Shown one piece after another: positions 10,601-21,200 of a stretch of DNA of 64,000 nt (its first letter is position 1; every line of letters starts with the position of its first letter). Under the pieces are notes generated by a model. That model searched no databases and was not told where the DNA came from. It saw only the letters and a list, made by a program, of their open reading frames with translations. The translations under genes and the position numbers were made by a program. This stretch comes from Allacma fusca. Its lineage: Eukaryota; Arthropoda; Collembola; Symphypleona; Sminthuridae. Where the stretch lies: positions 62,159,131-62,223,130 of the forward strand of contig OX359247.1 of NCBI GenBank assembly GCA_947179485.1, in the 5' to 3' direction.

Positions 10601-13293
10601 ACTCTTGTTTACCTTGATGACAGCAGAAGTTTCAAAACACTGGGGGACATTATCGTTCAAATTTATCGCGTATTTACTCCAAAAACTAATTCAAAGCCGT
10701 CGGAACTTAAGCATTTTTCAACATCATGATGGTATCACGGGTACATCTACTGATTATGTGGTTAAGGATTACTCAAAAAAGTACCCGTCAAAACGTTTTC
10801 GTTTCCTTATTTTATTTATGTTTTTTTTTATACTTATTATTCTTTGTATCTCTGATAGCTTCGGTTGCATTTGGATAGACACTTGCCTAGAATAAACTGA
10901 CCGACATTTTTTTAATGATTTAGAATGAAAACAGCAATGGACGGTTGTCAGGAAGTAATGATGACGAGTCTTTTCGTCCTATCAAGTCTGGAGTATTTTA
11001 AGAATGGAAATCTTACATTGGAAAACACCTCAAACTATAATAGTACTTACGCTCCTGCAATATATCAAAACGGCAGTGACAGAAATATTTGGAGACCATT
11101 TATTTTCCAATTTGATGCAGCAGCTGAAAACAACTCAACTAGTCGAAGTAAAATTGTAACAGTTTTTAATCCTCTGGAAACACCGCATAGTAAGTTAATT
11201 ACGATTGGGGTGTCTAGTCCAAGTGTGAAAGTAAGGACATAGGAAGCCGTCAGCCTAATAATTTTTTTTCAACTATTGTTTCTAAGTACTTCTATCATTC
11301 CTTAATTTTTCTTGAGTGAAATTAATATCAATTTTAAGGTTGCTACACTTGACGATAAAGATATTCAAAGTGAGATCCACCCAGTCTTGGTCCATAGCGA
11401 TTCACGATTACGATCAGCCGAGGCCTTTGAGCTGAACTTTGTTGCACAGTTAAAGCCCCTAGAAATAAGGCATTACAAAATCATCTCCTACATTCATCAA
11501 GATGCTCCGTAAGATTTTACCTAAAAATGTGTCACTTCAAAGAATCTGTTTTTAAGAGCCCTAAGATTTAATATTCCAAATATTGGAAGTGCAACATCAT
11601 TGTGTATATTCTAAAATCTCCTCTTTGCTATTTCAGAGAAAAAACAGTAGATATCCAGGTTTTAAATGCTAATACCGACTTCAGCAGCATTTTTAGAAAC
11701 ACTTTCACAATTGCATCATCAAAGGATGCTGATGTGTTAAAGTTATCGAATGAATATTTTTCTGTGAGCTTCAGCTCAAATGGCACTGCTAAAAGCATAC
11801 AAAGGAAGGACACTGGAGAAAATCGGTTGTTCAAAATATCTTTCAAATAGTAAGCTCATAATTTATGTGTTGACTCAGATCTTCGAAGGTAAAAATGTAA
11901 TATTTGCATTTGTGTGGACGCCTGAGAGAATTAGTGTTTGTTAATATTTTACTTGCAGTATGTATTACTGGCATCATGGTTTCAATTCATGATGATCATT
12001 TGGTTCATTTAAAAAAAATATTAGCTACAAGTCTGGAAAAAGATCGGGATTATATTCGTTTTTCCCTGAGGGGAGTGCTGAGCCACTAAACTTTAAAAAC
12101 CCTGTAATTACGATTGTACGAGGCACCTTCAAAAGCTACGTGGAAGTCTGGCTTCCCAATGTGAAACATCGTTTGACTTTATACAATCATAAAGGTTTGT
12201 GTAATCATATGTTTGTTACATGTTACTCCATTTGGCTATTTAGAAGTACTTTTGTTTACAAATATGTTAGTTAATGTTGAGCACATATTCTCATTCAAAA
12301 ATAATTTAATTTAAAAACTTGTGTTCAAATTCAGGTATCGACAGTTCAGCTCTAGAGATTACGAATACGATTGACATTAGAAAGGAAGTAGATTACGAAC
12401 TCCTGATGCACATCGGGACGGACATAGCCTCTGGGGATACCTTCTACACCGACAGTAACGGGTTTCAGATGATGCAACGCAAGCATAGATCTAATTTACC
12501 AATTCAAGGGAACTATTACCCAGTGGCATCGTCAGCTTTCATTGAAGATCTCGACCTGCGTATGACAATCTTAGCAGCTCAGCCGGGAGGTGGAACGAGT
12601 TTAAAATCTGGGGAGCTGGAAATAATGCAAGATAGAATTAATTTCCATGACGATGGCCATGGTATTGGTCAAGGTGGGAAGGATAATTTAATGACAGTAT
12701 CGAAATACATGGTAATGTTCGAAAAGATTCTGGAAAAGGATAATTTAAATTCATTCCCAACACTCTCTCTCGCGTCTCATCGCCAGCTTCACAATTTACT
12801 TCATCCAGTTCAAGCCTTTGTGAAGACTGCAGTGGCACCAGAGGATCTTCTACCTTTACGCTATGCCCCGTCAGTCGAGAATAGTAATATGGTGTCATGT
12901 GATGTCCTCTTGATGACCTCCCACATCCTGCCGGAGTACAAGGCATCTACAGAAGCCAACGACGCCAGTATTTTTGTTCATACCGGGGACAAAATTGGGC
13001 TGCTATTTCATCGAGTTGGGTTTGATAGGAGGTTTAGCGACGAGTCGCTTGGGGATATTTGTAACAAATCGGAGACAAATCTAGGGAGACTGAACATTAG
13101 GAACATGTTTTCATGTTTGTTTGAACAGAGGCTTCATCAAACTACAGTATCGTTTAGCAAGGTAATCGGGAATTTGGAAGATTTTCAACAGTTTATTATG
13201 AATCCTATGGAAGTTTATGGATTTACTGCTCGGTTCAGAAATTTTACGGGGGATCCATGGAATCCTTTAACACTGCTAGATTTACCGTCGTAA
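7657..13293 (+). CDS. MAN2A: Golgi alpha-mannosidase II (GH38), 15 exons
   Basis: Removes two mannoses from GlcNAc-Man5 N-glycans in the medial Golgi. Exons: 7657-7860, 8396-8515, 8616-8793, 8991-9162, 9259-9399, 9539-9699, 9810-9957, 10051-10228, 10326-10516, 10592-10780, 10924-11230, 11339-11508, 11637-11849, 12025-12194, 12335-13293. All junctions are GT-AG and in phase; the 3,501 nt give 1,166 residues, close to family length. A short cytosolic tail and a membrane anchor (about residues 22-40) give the type II layout. GH38 marks: HSHNDAGW (H164, D166), WAIDPFG (nucleophile D278), GGDF (D402) and [10 protein letters not shown] (H543); D402 fits the acid/base. The C-terminal half keeps GDTFYTD and [10 protein letters not shown]. 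Changes from the usual sequence: Pro to Ala in HSHNDPGW, GDDF to GGDF, the His after WAIDPFG lost, and the CCQFDF...CPW loop missing. The start is the first in-frame ATG. It could be a divergent paralogue with shifted activity. Confidence 0.93.
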
Positions 13294-13361
13294 ATGCAAA
13301 CTATATATATTGTTTAAAGTATTGCTCTATAAATGTTAATGATTAATAAGCATTTTACGTC

Positions 13362-13367
13362 AATAAA
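13362..13367 (+). terminator. Polyadenylation signal of mannosidase gene
   Basis: AATAAA lies 69 bases after the stop codon of the mannosidase II gene. Confidence 0.7.
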
Positions 13368-14035
13368 GTGTCTAATTTAATTACTAGTTCTTATTTTGGT
13401 ATTCGAAGTAAAAAGGCCCGAATAAAAAATTTAGGTAACAGCTGGTTATTTGTATGTAGTTATGACATGGTACAGAAAATGCCAATTTTAAAAGCCATTT
13501 TAACAATGGGAGGGAGCTCTCATCCATACAAAATGCTCACTCACAAAAGCGATATAGTAAAATGAATGTTTTATTTAAAAGAGCATACATATATACATAT
13601 TCCGATGAAACGATGCTCACATTTGATGGTCGCGTAAATTCTGTAAAATATTGCAACCATTCATTCCAATCAAATTGACCGAATCAAGAAGTATGCGAAA
13701 CGAACGGGCTGTTGTTGTCACAAGTTGCGAAAGCCTATCGTCATTGGAGTGGCAAAATGATCTAACTGCACATACCTTTGTACAGCACTTATTTTGCCTC
13801 TCCAACGACGTACATATGTGTATGTGGTCATTTTGTTTTTATTGAAAATTCCATGTAGACTATCGTGATTTTAGGATTGCTTGCACGTAGTTCATTTGGT
13901 CTTTAGGCGAGAAGTCATATAATCCATTTTGCTTTTAAACGGAAATGCATCTTGTCGATTTTTCATCATCACCGATGAGAGACCACGGATTAAAAGGAAG
14001 CACAAAATTTGTTACTTTAATGGATAACAGAGTGT
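13368..14035. other. Intergenic spacer, no gene seen
   Basis: Short overlapping ORFs on both strands (for example around 13617-13845) have no family features or splice context. Nothing else is recognised before the inverted repeat. Confidence 0.5.
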
Positions 14036-15039
14036 GTACTGTGGAATCACATAGGAATGGACCCTAGCCAATTAGCCATCCAGGTGTGCTGGCACGCCTC
14101 CCCTGCCCTCATTGGCTCGCTATTCCGGAATTAATGTTTTGTATTATACAGCGCGAATTTGACGGCACTATGTACGTACCATGTAAATTAGACGACCGAT
14201 CGTTTACATTGGCTTTAACATTTAAGTGATTTAATTTAATATAATTTTTAAATGAGTACGGCAAACAAATTGCAGCTGACAGTAAGTGAGCCACTTTGTG
14301 ACAAAAAGTAACATGTTAATCGCACTACAGAAACTAGGATTTTATTGTGTGTACTACTAAAATTAGTTTAGTCCTCAAAAATCTTAAAATCTTAAATAAT
14401 TCTCCAGGTAGGACTTAATTGATCGAAGATATTGCTCCCTATGAAGCAACATATCCTGTTGTTCCTAACAGGCTTTTTATTCATTTTTGTGAATTTAATT
14501 TTTGCCTTAAAAGTGTAATGTTACTCTCCTTATTTCGGCGACCGTAAATGTATCACATTCAATTTGTTTATTAATTGGTCTCTGCACTTTTGGATCAACA
14601 TAAATCAAAAATCTCTGGAATTTTTTAGACGGTTTGTTCCAGTAGACACTATTTGGTTTCGCAAGTCCTACCGGGAGAATTATTTAAGATTTTTGAGGAC
14701 TAAACTAATTTTAGTAGTACACACAATAAAATCCTAGTTTCTGTAGTGCGATTAACATGTTACTTTTTGTCACAAAGTGGCTCACTTACTGTTAGTTGCA
14801 ATTTGTTTGCCGTACTCATTTTAAAATTATATTAAATTAAATCACTTAAGTAAATGTTAAAGCCAATGTAAACGATCGGTCGTCTAATTTACATGGTACG
14901 TACATAATGCCGTCAAATTCGCGCTGTATAATGCAAAACATTCATTCCGGAATAACGAGCCAATGAGGGCCGGGGAGGCGTGCCAGCACACCTGGATGGC
15001 TAATTGGCTAGGGTCCATTTCTATGTGATTCCACAGTAC
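14036..15039. repeat. Long inverted repeat (arms about 380 bp)
   Basis: The left arm 14036-14416 is matched by the complement of 14663-15039 with only scattered differences and one small indel near the inner end; the loop is 14417-14662. The outer ends read GTACTGTGGAATCACATAG. Each arm contains CCAAT-box-like words (CCAATTAG; CATTGGC), then an ATG-started 30-base coding stretch with a GTAAGT donor. It therefore looks like an inverted duplication of a promoter plus first exon. It does not look like a plain foldback transposon. No target-site duplication is obvious. A transcript through it could form a long hairpin. Confidence 0.9.
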
Positions 15040-17228
15040 TTAGGTTCCGTTTGGGCCATGCGCGTTTTATATTCTTCTACCATAAATCATTATTTTCTAA
15101 TTAAAGTTCTATTGTATATACATAGGTGTGTTAACATTGCTACGATTCATTAAGAATTTATGTGTATGCCTGAATCTCATGTTCTTGAGAACACTTTTAG
15201 ATAAAATCTATCACTCTACAAAAATGGGACGGACCGCATACGGCTCCAAATGGCATTCTTGTAAATTGAAATCGAAATTCCCTCGTAATGAATGATAATT
15301 TCTCTCTGGATTCAGGTTCTGGTATTTTTCGATTTCTCTTTGTAGGGATTGTAATTCCTACGAGATTTAGTACTGATTCATGAAGAAGACGAGTACAGAA
15401 TCAAAATTTACACTCGCGTCACACCGATCAAATTCATTCAGACTTTGCATAATTTCTGTATTTGTTGCAAAGCATTTTTAACGTTACTTTAAGCCAAGAT
15501 ATAACAAGCATGAATGGGTAAAATGAAACCAGTGGGAAATCAAGGATACTCAGCGTTCAATGCGTATTCATAATGTTTTCAAAAGCAAATTTCCGGGGTA
15601 TTGTATCCGCCTGAATTCCTGTCCTTTCATAGCAGAGCCCATGTAAGCAGTGCATGTAATGTTGGAATGACGCAATCCCCAGCTAAAAATTCCCGTCCGA
15701 ATTGATTTCCCATTTCTGCTCCCCATTTGTGGTCAGAAATGAATTTACAACCTTTACTAATTGTTCTAGGAGTGCTGGTCATCTTTGAGGTAAACCATTA
15801 AACAAAATCTCTCACCTCTCAAAATCAATCTGAACTTCAATAAAATTCCGAACAAAAGTATTGAGGCATACAAGGTCCACAAATAGTACACAGGGTCCCA
15901 GAAAACGTTTCACTTCCCCTAGCTCAAATAAAGAAGTCAGATGAAGAATATTTCCTTCCCCCAAGTTATGGGGCAGTTCTACATCCAAATATGATTTAAT
16001 AGTCAAGGCCAAATATTTGCAATGCCAATTTTTAGATTTTTATTCCAAAATAACTTTGTTTCTTTGAAATCCTTTGATTAAGTATTTCAACAATTATGAC
16101 ACTAGCGGAGAGTAATTATCCTGGGCTCATCTCCAGGGAACCATGAGTCAGGTCACTGCACTGAATATTATGAGGAACTAATCCTTTCCCTTGTGAATAA
16201 TCTTTTCTAAAAATTAAATAATGCCATGGTTATGAGTCATGAGGTTAACTCTGATTGTATTTCTGAAATTAATTGATTCAGTACAGTAATTCAATTCAAC
16301 CTACTGTACTATTTCCTGTTTAGGTCATGCATACGTAATTAATTATTATAACTCAACATTTTAAACCATAATTTGCCAGATCAGCGGGTCTGATTCCAGG
16401 AGCAAGGACTTGTCAGCTGACAGTGACTCTTTGTCATGGTCACTCTCGGACTCAGACTCAGACTCCGATGAGTCACAAATCAAATCCAGTTCCTCCGAAG
16501 AGCCCGAACCAAAAAGAAAGCATACGGACAGTAAGCATGACAAGGGCAGTAAACATGACAAAGGCAGTAAACATGACAAGGGCAGTAAGCACGATAAGGA
16601 GAGTAAGGAGGTCAAAGGCAGCAAAAAGCACAAGGGCAGTAAGGAGGACAAAAAAACCGACAAAGGCAATAAAAGCAAAGGGGGAAAAAGTAAGGAGAGT
16701 GAAATTACTAAGAAAAAAGATCAAGAAACTAAAAACCCAGAAAGCTCCAATGAATTTCTGGGGACCGATGCCGATGACCCCGCAGCCCCTGATATCCTGA
16801 AGCCCATCAAGCCTGGGCGGGTCCTCCAGAGGAATTTTATTGCTGTCCTCACGGCCCTATCTAATACCACAGGTGATAACTTTGTCAACCTCAACGTCGC
16901 CGCTCACACCCTCCTCCGTGAAATCACTGATGAGAATTTCGAACTCTTAAAAGCTTTTGCTTTCGTCCCGGAATTAATGACCACGGATGTCCCTACGCAA
17001 TTCTTGGAGCTCCTTCGGGTTGTTCAAAAGTACTTGAAAAAAGGAGACTTCAGGTTGGACACAGCCCTTAGTGTTCTCATAAAATGGGCTGAAAGTCTAA
17101 CGGAGGACACGGGTCAGGCTCAGATGAAAATGTCCTCCTTTGTAACTTACTGGGGAGGGATTTTCAACAGTTTCAAGAAACATTACCGGTCGGCCTGGGA
17201 TGCTGGGTTTGGAGAAGTCGAGTTTTAA
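14252..17228 (+). CDS. Lys/Ser-rich hypothetical protein, two exons (first exon tentative)
   Basis: The main exon, 16380-17228, has no usable ATG near its start. It opens after an acceptor (TTTGCCAG) and encodes an acidic Ser/Asp stretch, about 70 residues of KHDKGS-like repeats rich in Lys, and a folded-looking C-terminal region of about 140 residues ending FGEVEF. The nearest upstream coding start that fits is 14252-14281 (MSTANKLQLT, then GTAAGT). It ends in phase 0, and the main exon reads in frame from its first base, giving 292 residues. I do not recognise the C-terminal domain. The repeats suggest a nuclear or RNA-associated protein, but that is only composition. The exon 1 link is an inference from phase and distance. 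The intron would include the loop and the right arm of the inverted repeat. Confidence 0.6.
14790..14819 (-). pseudogene. Inverted copy of the MSTANKLQLT first exon
   Basis: On the minus strand this copy encodes the same ten residues as 14252-14281 and ends at the same GTAAGT donor. The two copies differ only at third positions of the Gln and second Leu codons (CAG/CAA, CTG/CTA). It points towards the loop and has no recognised downstream exon on that strand within reach. It could be a dead duplicate, or the true first exon of another transcript. Confidence 0.55.
15040..16379. other. Intron or spacer before the Lys-rich exon
   Basis: No coding stretch supported. A 66-codon minus-strand ORF (15812-16012) lacks any family feature. 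Confidence 0.4.
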
Positions 17229-18180
17229 AATTGCTTATTTTAGTTCAAATATTTTCATTTCCATATGAACAATTATGAGTATTGAATACTACGTATAAAA
17301 TATTGCAGTCTACTCTCGCTGTAATGACCTTCTCTATAGAATTTTACGCAATAAGTTTTTCATAAACCGGATCCCTTTATTTCTGCACGGCAGGTTTTTG
17401 GGCAAATGTACATTCATAATTAATTGACTCCTGCCATTTTGAACTTTAATGGGCTGTTGGCTTTATTACATTTTAAAACATTAATTTCTGGCATTTGATT
17501 CTCGTTTATTTAAGAAGATAAATCTATAACTACCCGGCTTGAGAGCAAAACAATGGGAAAATCAGTCGCATTAGTAATGTAATATAAAGGGAACATTTTA
17601 TAACAAATTTGAAAAAACACCAGGCTAAATAATGAAACGAACAAAACAAAATTAATGGAGGAAAAAGCAAAATCCTTACCTTTAATAAATAAATCATCGG
17701 ACTCAAATAGACCCAAAGGTAAGATTTAAAATATAAAATAAATATTAATTAAGCCCAAGCATAAATTTGAAATAATAATCATAAAAGCACTTCAGGGCAT
17801 TGTGTGAAAGCCGATAGTTTTTTTTTTTGCAGACATCAGCAAAGAATGATTGTGTGTTCAAACATGAATGAATTACAGAACTACATCCCAATACAATAGT
17901 TTTTTTTGTACAATTAAATATTTAAAATTAGTATATGTAATAATTATTTTAAATGCATACAATAACTTATTTTCCGACACATCCTAACCTAGTGTTACAC
18001 ATGACACAATAAATATCGGTATAATTATATACGCACGTATATATGTATGTACATAGGTTTGCAATTCGTATCAGAATTAATTATATTATTACATTTAGGG
18101 GCAATTTCCAGGCCCGGCGTTAACTTAAGGTGTCAAAAATAAAAAGAGCTCTATCCTTTGGCATCATCCTGGGCTGGAAA
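17229..18180. other. Region between convergent gene ends
   Basis: It lies between the 3' ends of the plus-strand Lys-rich gene and the minus-strand receptor gene, so it should hold both 3' UTRs. It is very AT-rich. Several TTTATT words read as AATAAA on the minus strand, but I cannot assign one. Nothing else is recognised. Confidence 0.45.
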
Positions 18181-18276
18181 TCATGGCTCCGGTGGAGCCT
18201 GCCGGGTTGAGAAAATCGTAACGGCATTCAGGCTAGTATTATTTCGCTGTTGTCCTCTTCGGCCACTATTATTCCC
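18181..18276 (-). CDS. GPCR exon 6 (candidate C-terminal tail)
   Basis: Acceptor GTATTCAAG in phase 0, matching the GTACGT donor of exon 5. Encodes 31 residues starting [10 protein letters not shown], rich in Arg, Gln, Asn, Ser and Thr, and ending at TGA. This composition suits a cytoplasmic receptor tail with phosphorylation sites. Supported by phase and composition only. Confidence 0.6.
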   Translation of the reverse strand, partial: GNNSGRRGQQRNNTSLNAVTIFSTRQAPPEP

Positions 18277-21200
18277 CTTGAATACACAAAACATAAGGAC
18301 ATACGTCAAATTATAGTGAATTGAATTAACTGGAGATCCCGGCTCATTCCTTGATTCCACAAATTCCCAGAATAATAGCACCAAAGCTGTTTATTCATCT
18401 CCAGGCATGCAGTCATATATACATACAATGTACCGTGAATCCCTGGATCCAATCATGTAAATGGAAAACACTGCATCCAACCAATTGTGTAGTTATTAAC
18501 AACAAGTATTTATAAAACAGGGTTTTAATATAAGCTGATAACTTGTATTTAATGCGATGTCTGGGGTCCCGGTACATATTTCCTTACCCCCTCGCTCTGG
18601 CCTCCAACACTGACTGTGAGTAAAAAAATTATCCTTTGCCATTTATGGTTTTTGTATCAATATTTTTAAAAGATGTGTTGTCTGTTTGATTTTATAAAAT
18701 TTCAAAATTGACTAGTATTTTGACTTATAATAAATAAAGAAAGAAGTGATAATTCGTTTCCCTTCATCTTTATGTCTTCTGAAACCATAATTGATAATAA
18801 GAAATTGGAAGAAAAACTCAAAAAAATAATTTGCAGTCAACTATCATTTTTTGAAAAATTCAAGCTAAAGTAGGATCTCGCTGCAATACAATTAGCAGAA
18901 TCCCGCTCTCTCTCGCAACTCTCACACTGCTACAACTCAATTTCAATTGACGATCAATAAAATTTGATCGTCATGTCCACAATTGAAATCCTAACTAAAC
19001 TGATGATTGTAAAAAGTCGTTTCGCATGAAAAACAAGATTCACAGGCTATACTTACCTGCAAAAATCCTCATTTACTAATGAAAAAATTCGGATTCTATC
19101 CTAACAGGGAAAACAATTCTCCCTCAGACTCTGACTCACATTTGTAAGGACTGTTGTTGTATATTCATTGGAGCTGAAAAGTCAAAGGAACTGAAGGAGA
19201 GAGAAAACTTGGAATGAGTGAAACAAATTTTAGAAAATCCTCCAGATATTTTGGAACAGAATAAAGTGATGTCAAAACAGTGTTCTCCAGCTATACATGG
19301 CTCCATCTAACAGTAAGAGAAATCACAAATTCACGTCATTTTTCGACGTTTTGAAATAACAAAATGGTTCAAATAGGATCCCCAAGGGGGCGTACAAATT
19401 TATTGATTTACTCTTACAAAACAGAGAGAGAAGTGATTATCCTCATCAGCGCTCTCTCTGTCTCTCTCAATCTGAAGGAGCTCGAGGACGGGGGGGGGGG
19501 TAACATGATTACTTGCACCCCCATACATTTTCATATCTACTCTCCTAATTTCTCAAGTATGGTTAAATTCCATCAGTGTGGAATCTCTTTGTAATATTAG
19601 CGCTTCACCTGTTTCTGCGATGAAAGTTGCGTGGACAAGTTGATCCGATTGGAACTTCGTGTGGAAGTGGAATCCGTTTTGGAAACGTCAACCCGAAGCG
19701 CTGTGAAGCAGGAGCAACTCGTCAGCACGGCCTATATGTATATACATGAAGAAGGATAAAAGAATGCATATCAGTGTGGAGACTGAGAAGGATACTCATT
19801 AATTAAGTGTAATTATTATTTGAATATCCCTTTTATACAGAAACAGTAATTAGCTTTAAAAGTCATATATTGTGAGGGGGAGTTGAGGAAATGGGATTCT
19901 AAGGAGTTCAAAAAAGAGATACCTACAGTATTTTTGGTTTGTTAAATTTAATTTTTTTTTAACAATTACATGTAGATCATTGTAAATTTACTGGATAATT
20001 ATATATTTTTACGAGGGCTGAGCGTATTGTGACGTACTTTGAAACCGGAGCGATATTTTTTATTGAAGAAAGCATATAGAATGGGATTTATACAGGAATT
20101 GGAGCTTCCAAGCCATTGAGCCATGGGTGTGATGGTTCTAATTAATTGATCCTCCCAGTCCGTTGGAGTGGGTCCAAATTTGATGCGTGTGAAGATCACG
20201 TAGAGAGGGAGCCAGGACAGAGCAAATAGAATCACTACCACCAACAGCATCTTGATCACTTTCATCTTAGATCTGGAAAAATAACAACCGTTACCATTGG
20301 AATCATCCGTAGTTTTAAGAGCTTTGTCTTTGTATATTACAATACGTTATGAATGTATCTGTATACAAAGGAGAAATATTTCTATGTAACGCAATATGCT
20401 AATAGCTTGGAAACAACGACGGTCTCACAGTACCCCGTTTGTCACATCAGCAGTCGTGGCAGGATTGATTCTATAACATTTTTATTTATTGTCACATATG
20501 TAGATTTTCCATATTTATAGAAGACGTACCATTTCTCACATATTAATTACTCAGTTTTAATTTTAACATCTGCCCAAGTGTTCACTCCCTAGCCAACTAC
20601 ATGAAAGTACAATTATTATATTAATAAATGTGTTACTTAGGGAGCACTCGTTTATCCTGCCGAACCTGATCGAGGCTCATTTTGAGTTCTCCGAAAACTT
20701 ACAGTTATAATAAAATTATGTATAGCTCCATCTGTACATATTCAATTATATGTTCCATCCAAGTACTACAGCTTTGTGAGGCTTGAGCGTACCGGGTAGA
20801 AGAAAATATTTTTATTGACCACAACACACGAGTTTGAAATATATATATTCAATTTCGTACTCATACCATTTTTGATATAGCTCTTAAAATTGTTATTGGA
20901 AGGTAATATTTGGGGCCAAACTTTCTTGTAAAATTAAACTAGGATCTTAACTCCGTATTTTAGGCTTGGACCGGAAATAATTGGAACTATACCTGGTACT
21001 CTGTATCAAGAGTGCTGTAGTCATCTGCAATGAAATGGTTTGAGAAAGTTGGGAGCACGGGAAACAATTTAATTGAGCACAATTAGGACAACTAGAAATG
21101 AGATCCAGGGGTACAAATGGTTCCCATGCCGTAAGTTTCATTGAAAGGGAATACAAAGACCAGATTAAAAAAGATGAAAACGCATGTTTGGATCTAGATC

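Noticed and set aside
14109..14294. 61-codon minus-strand ORF in the left arm of the inverted repeat
   Set aside because: Opposite strand of the promoter and first-exon segment; no supporting signal.
16361..16800. ORFs on both strands overlapping the Lys-rich exon
   Set aside because: Shadow frames of the repetitive KHDKGS coding stretch.
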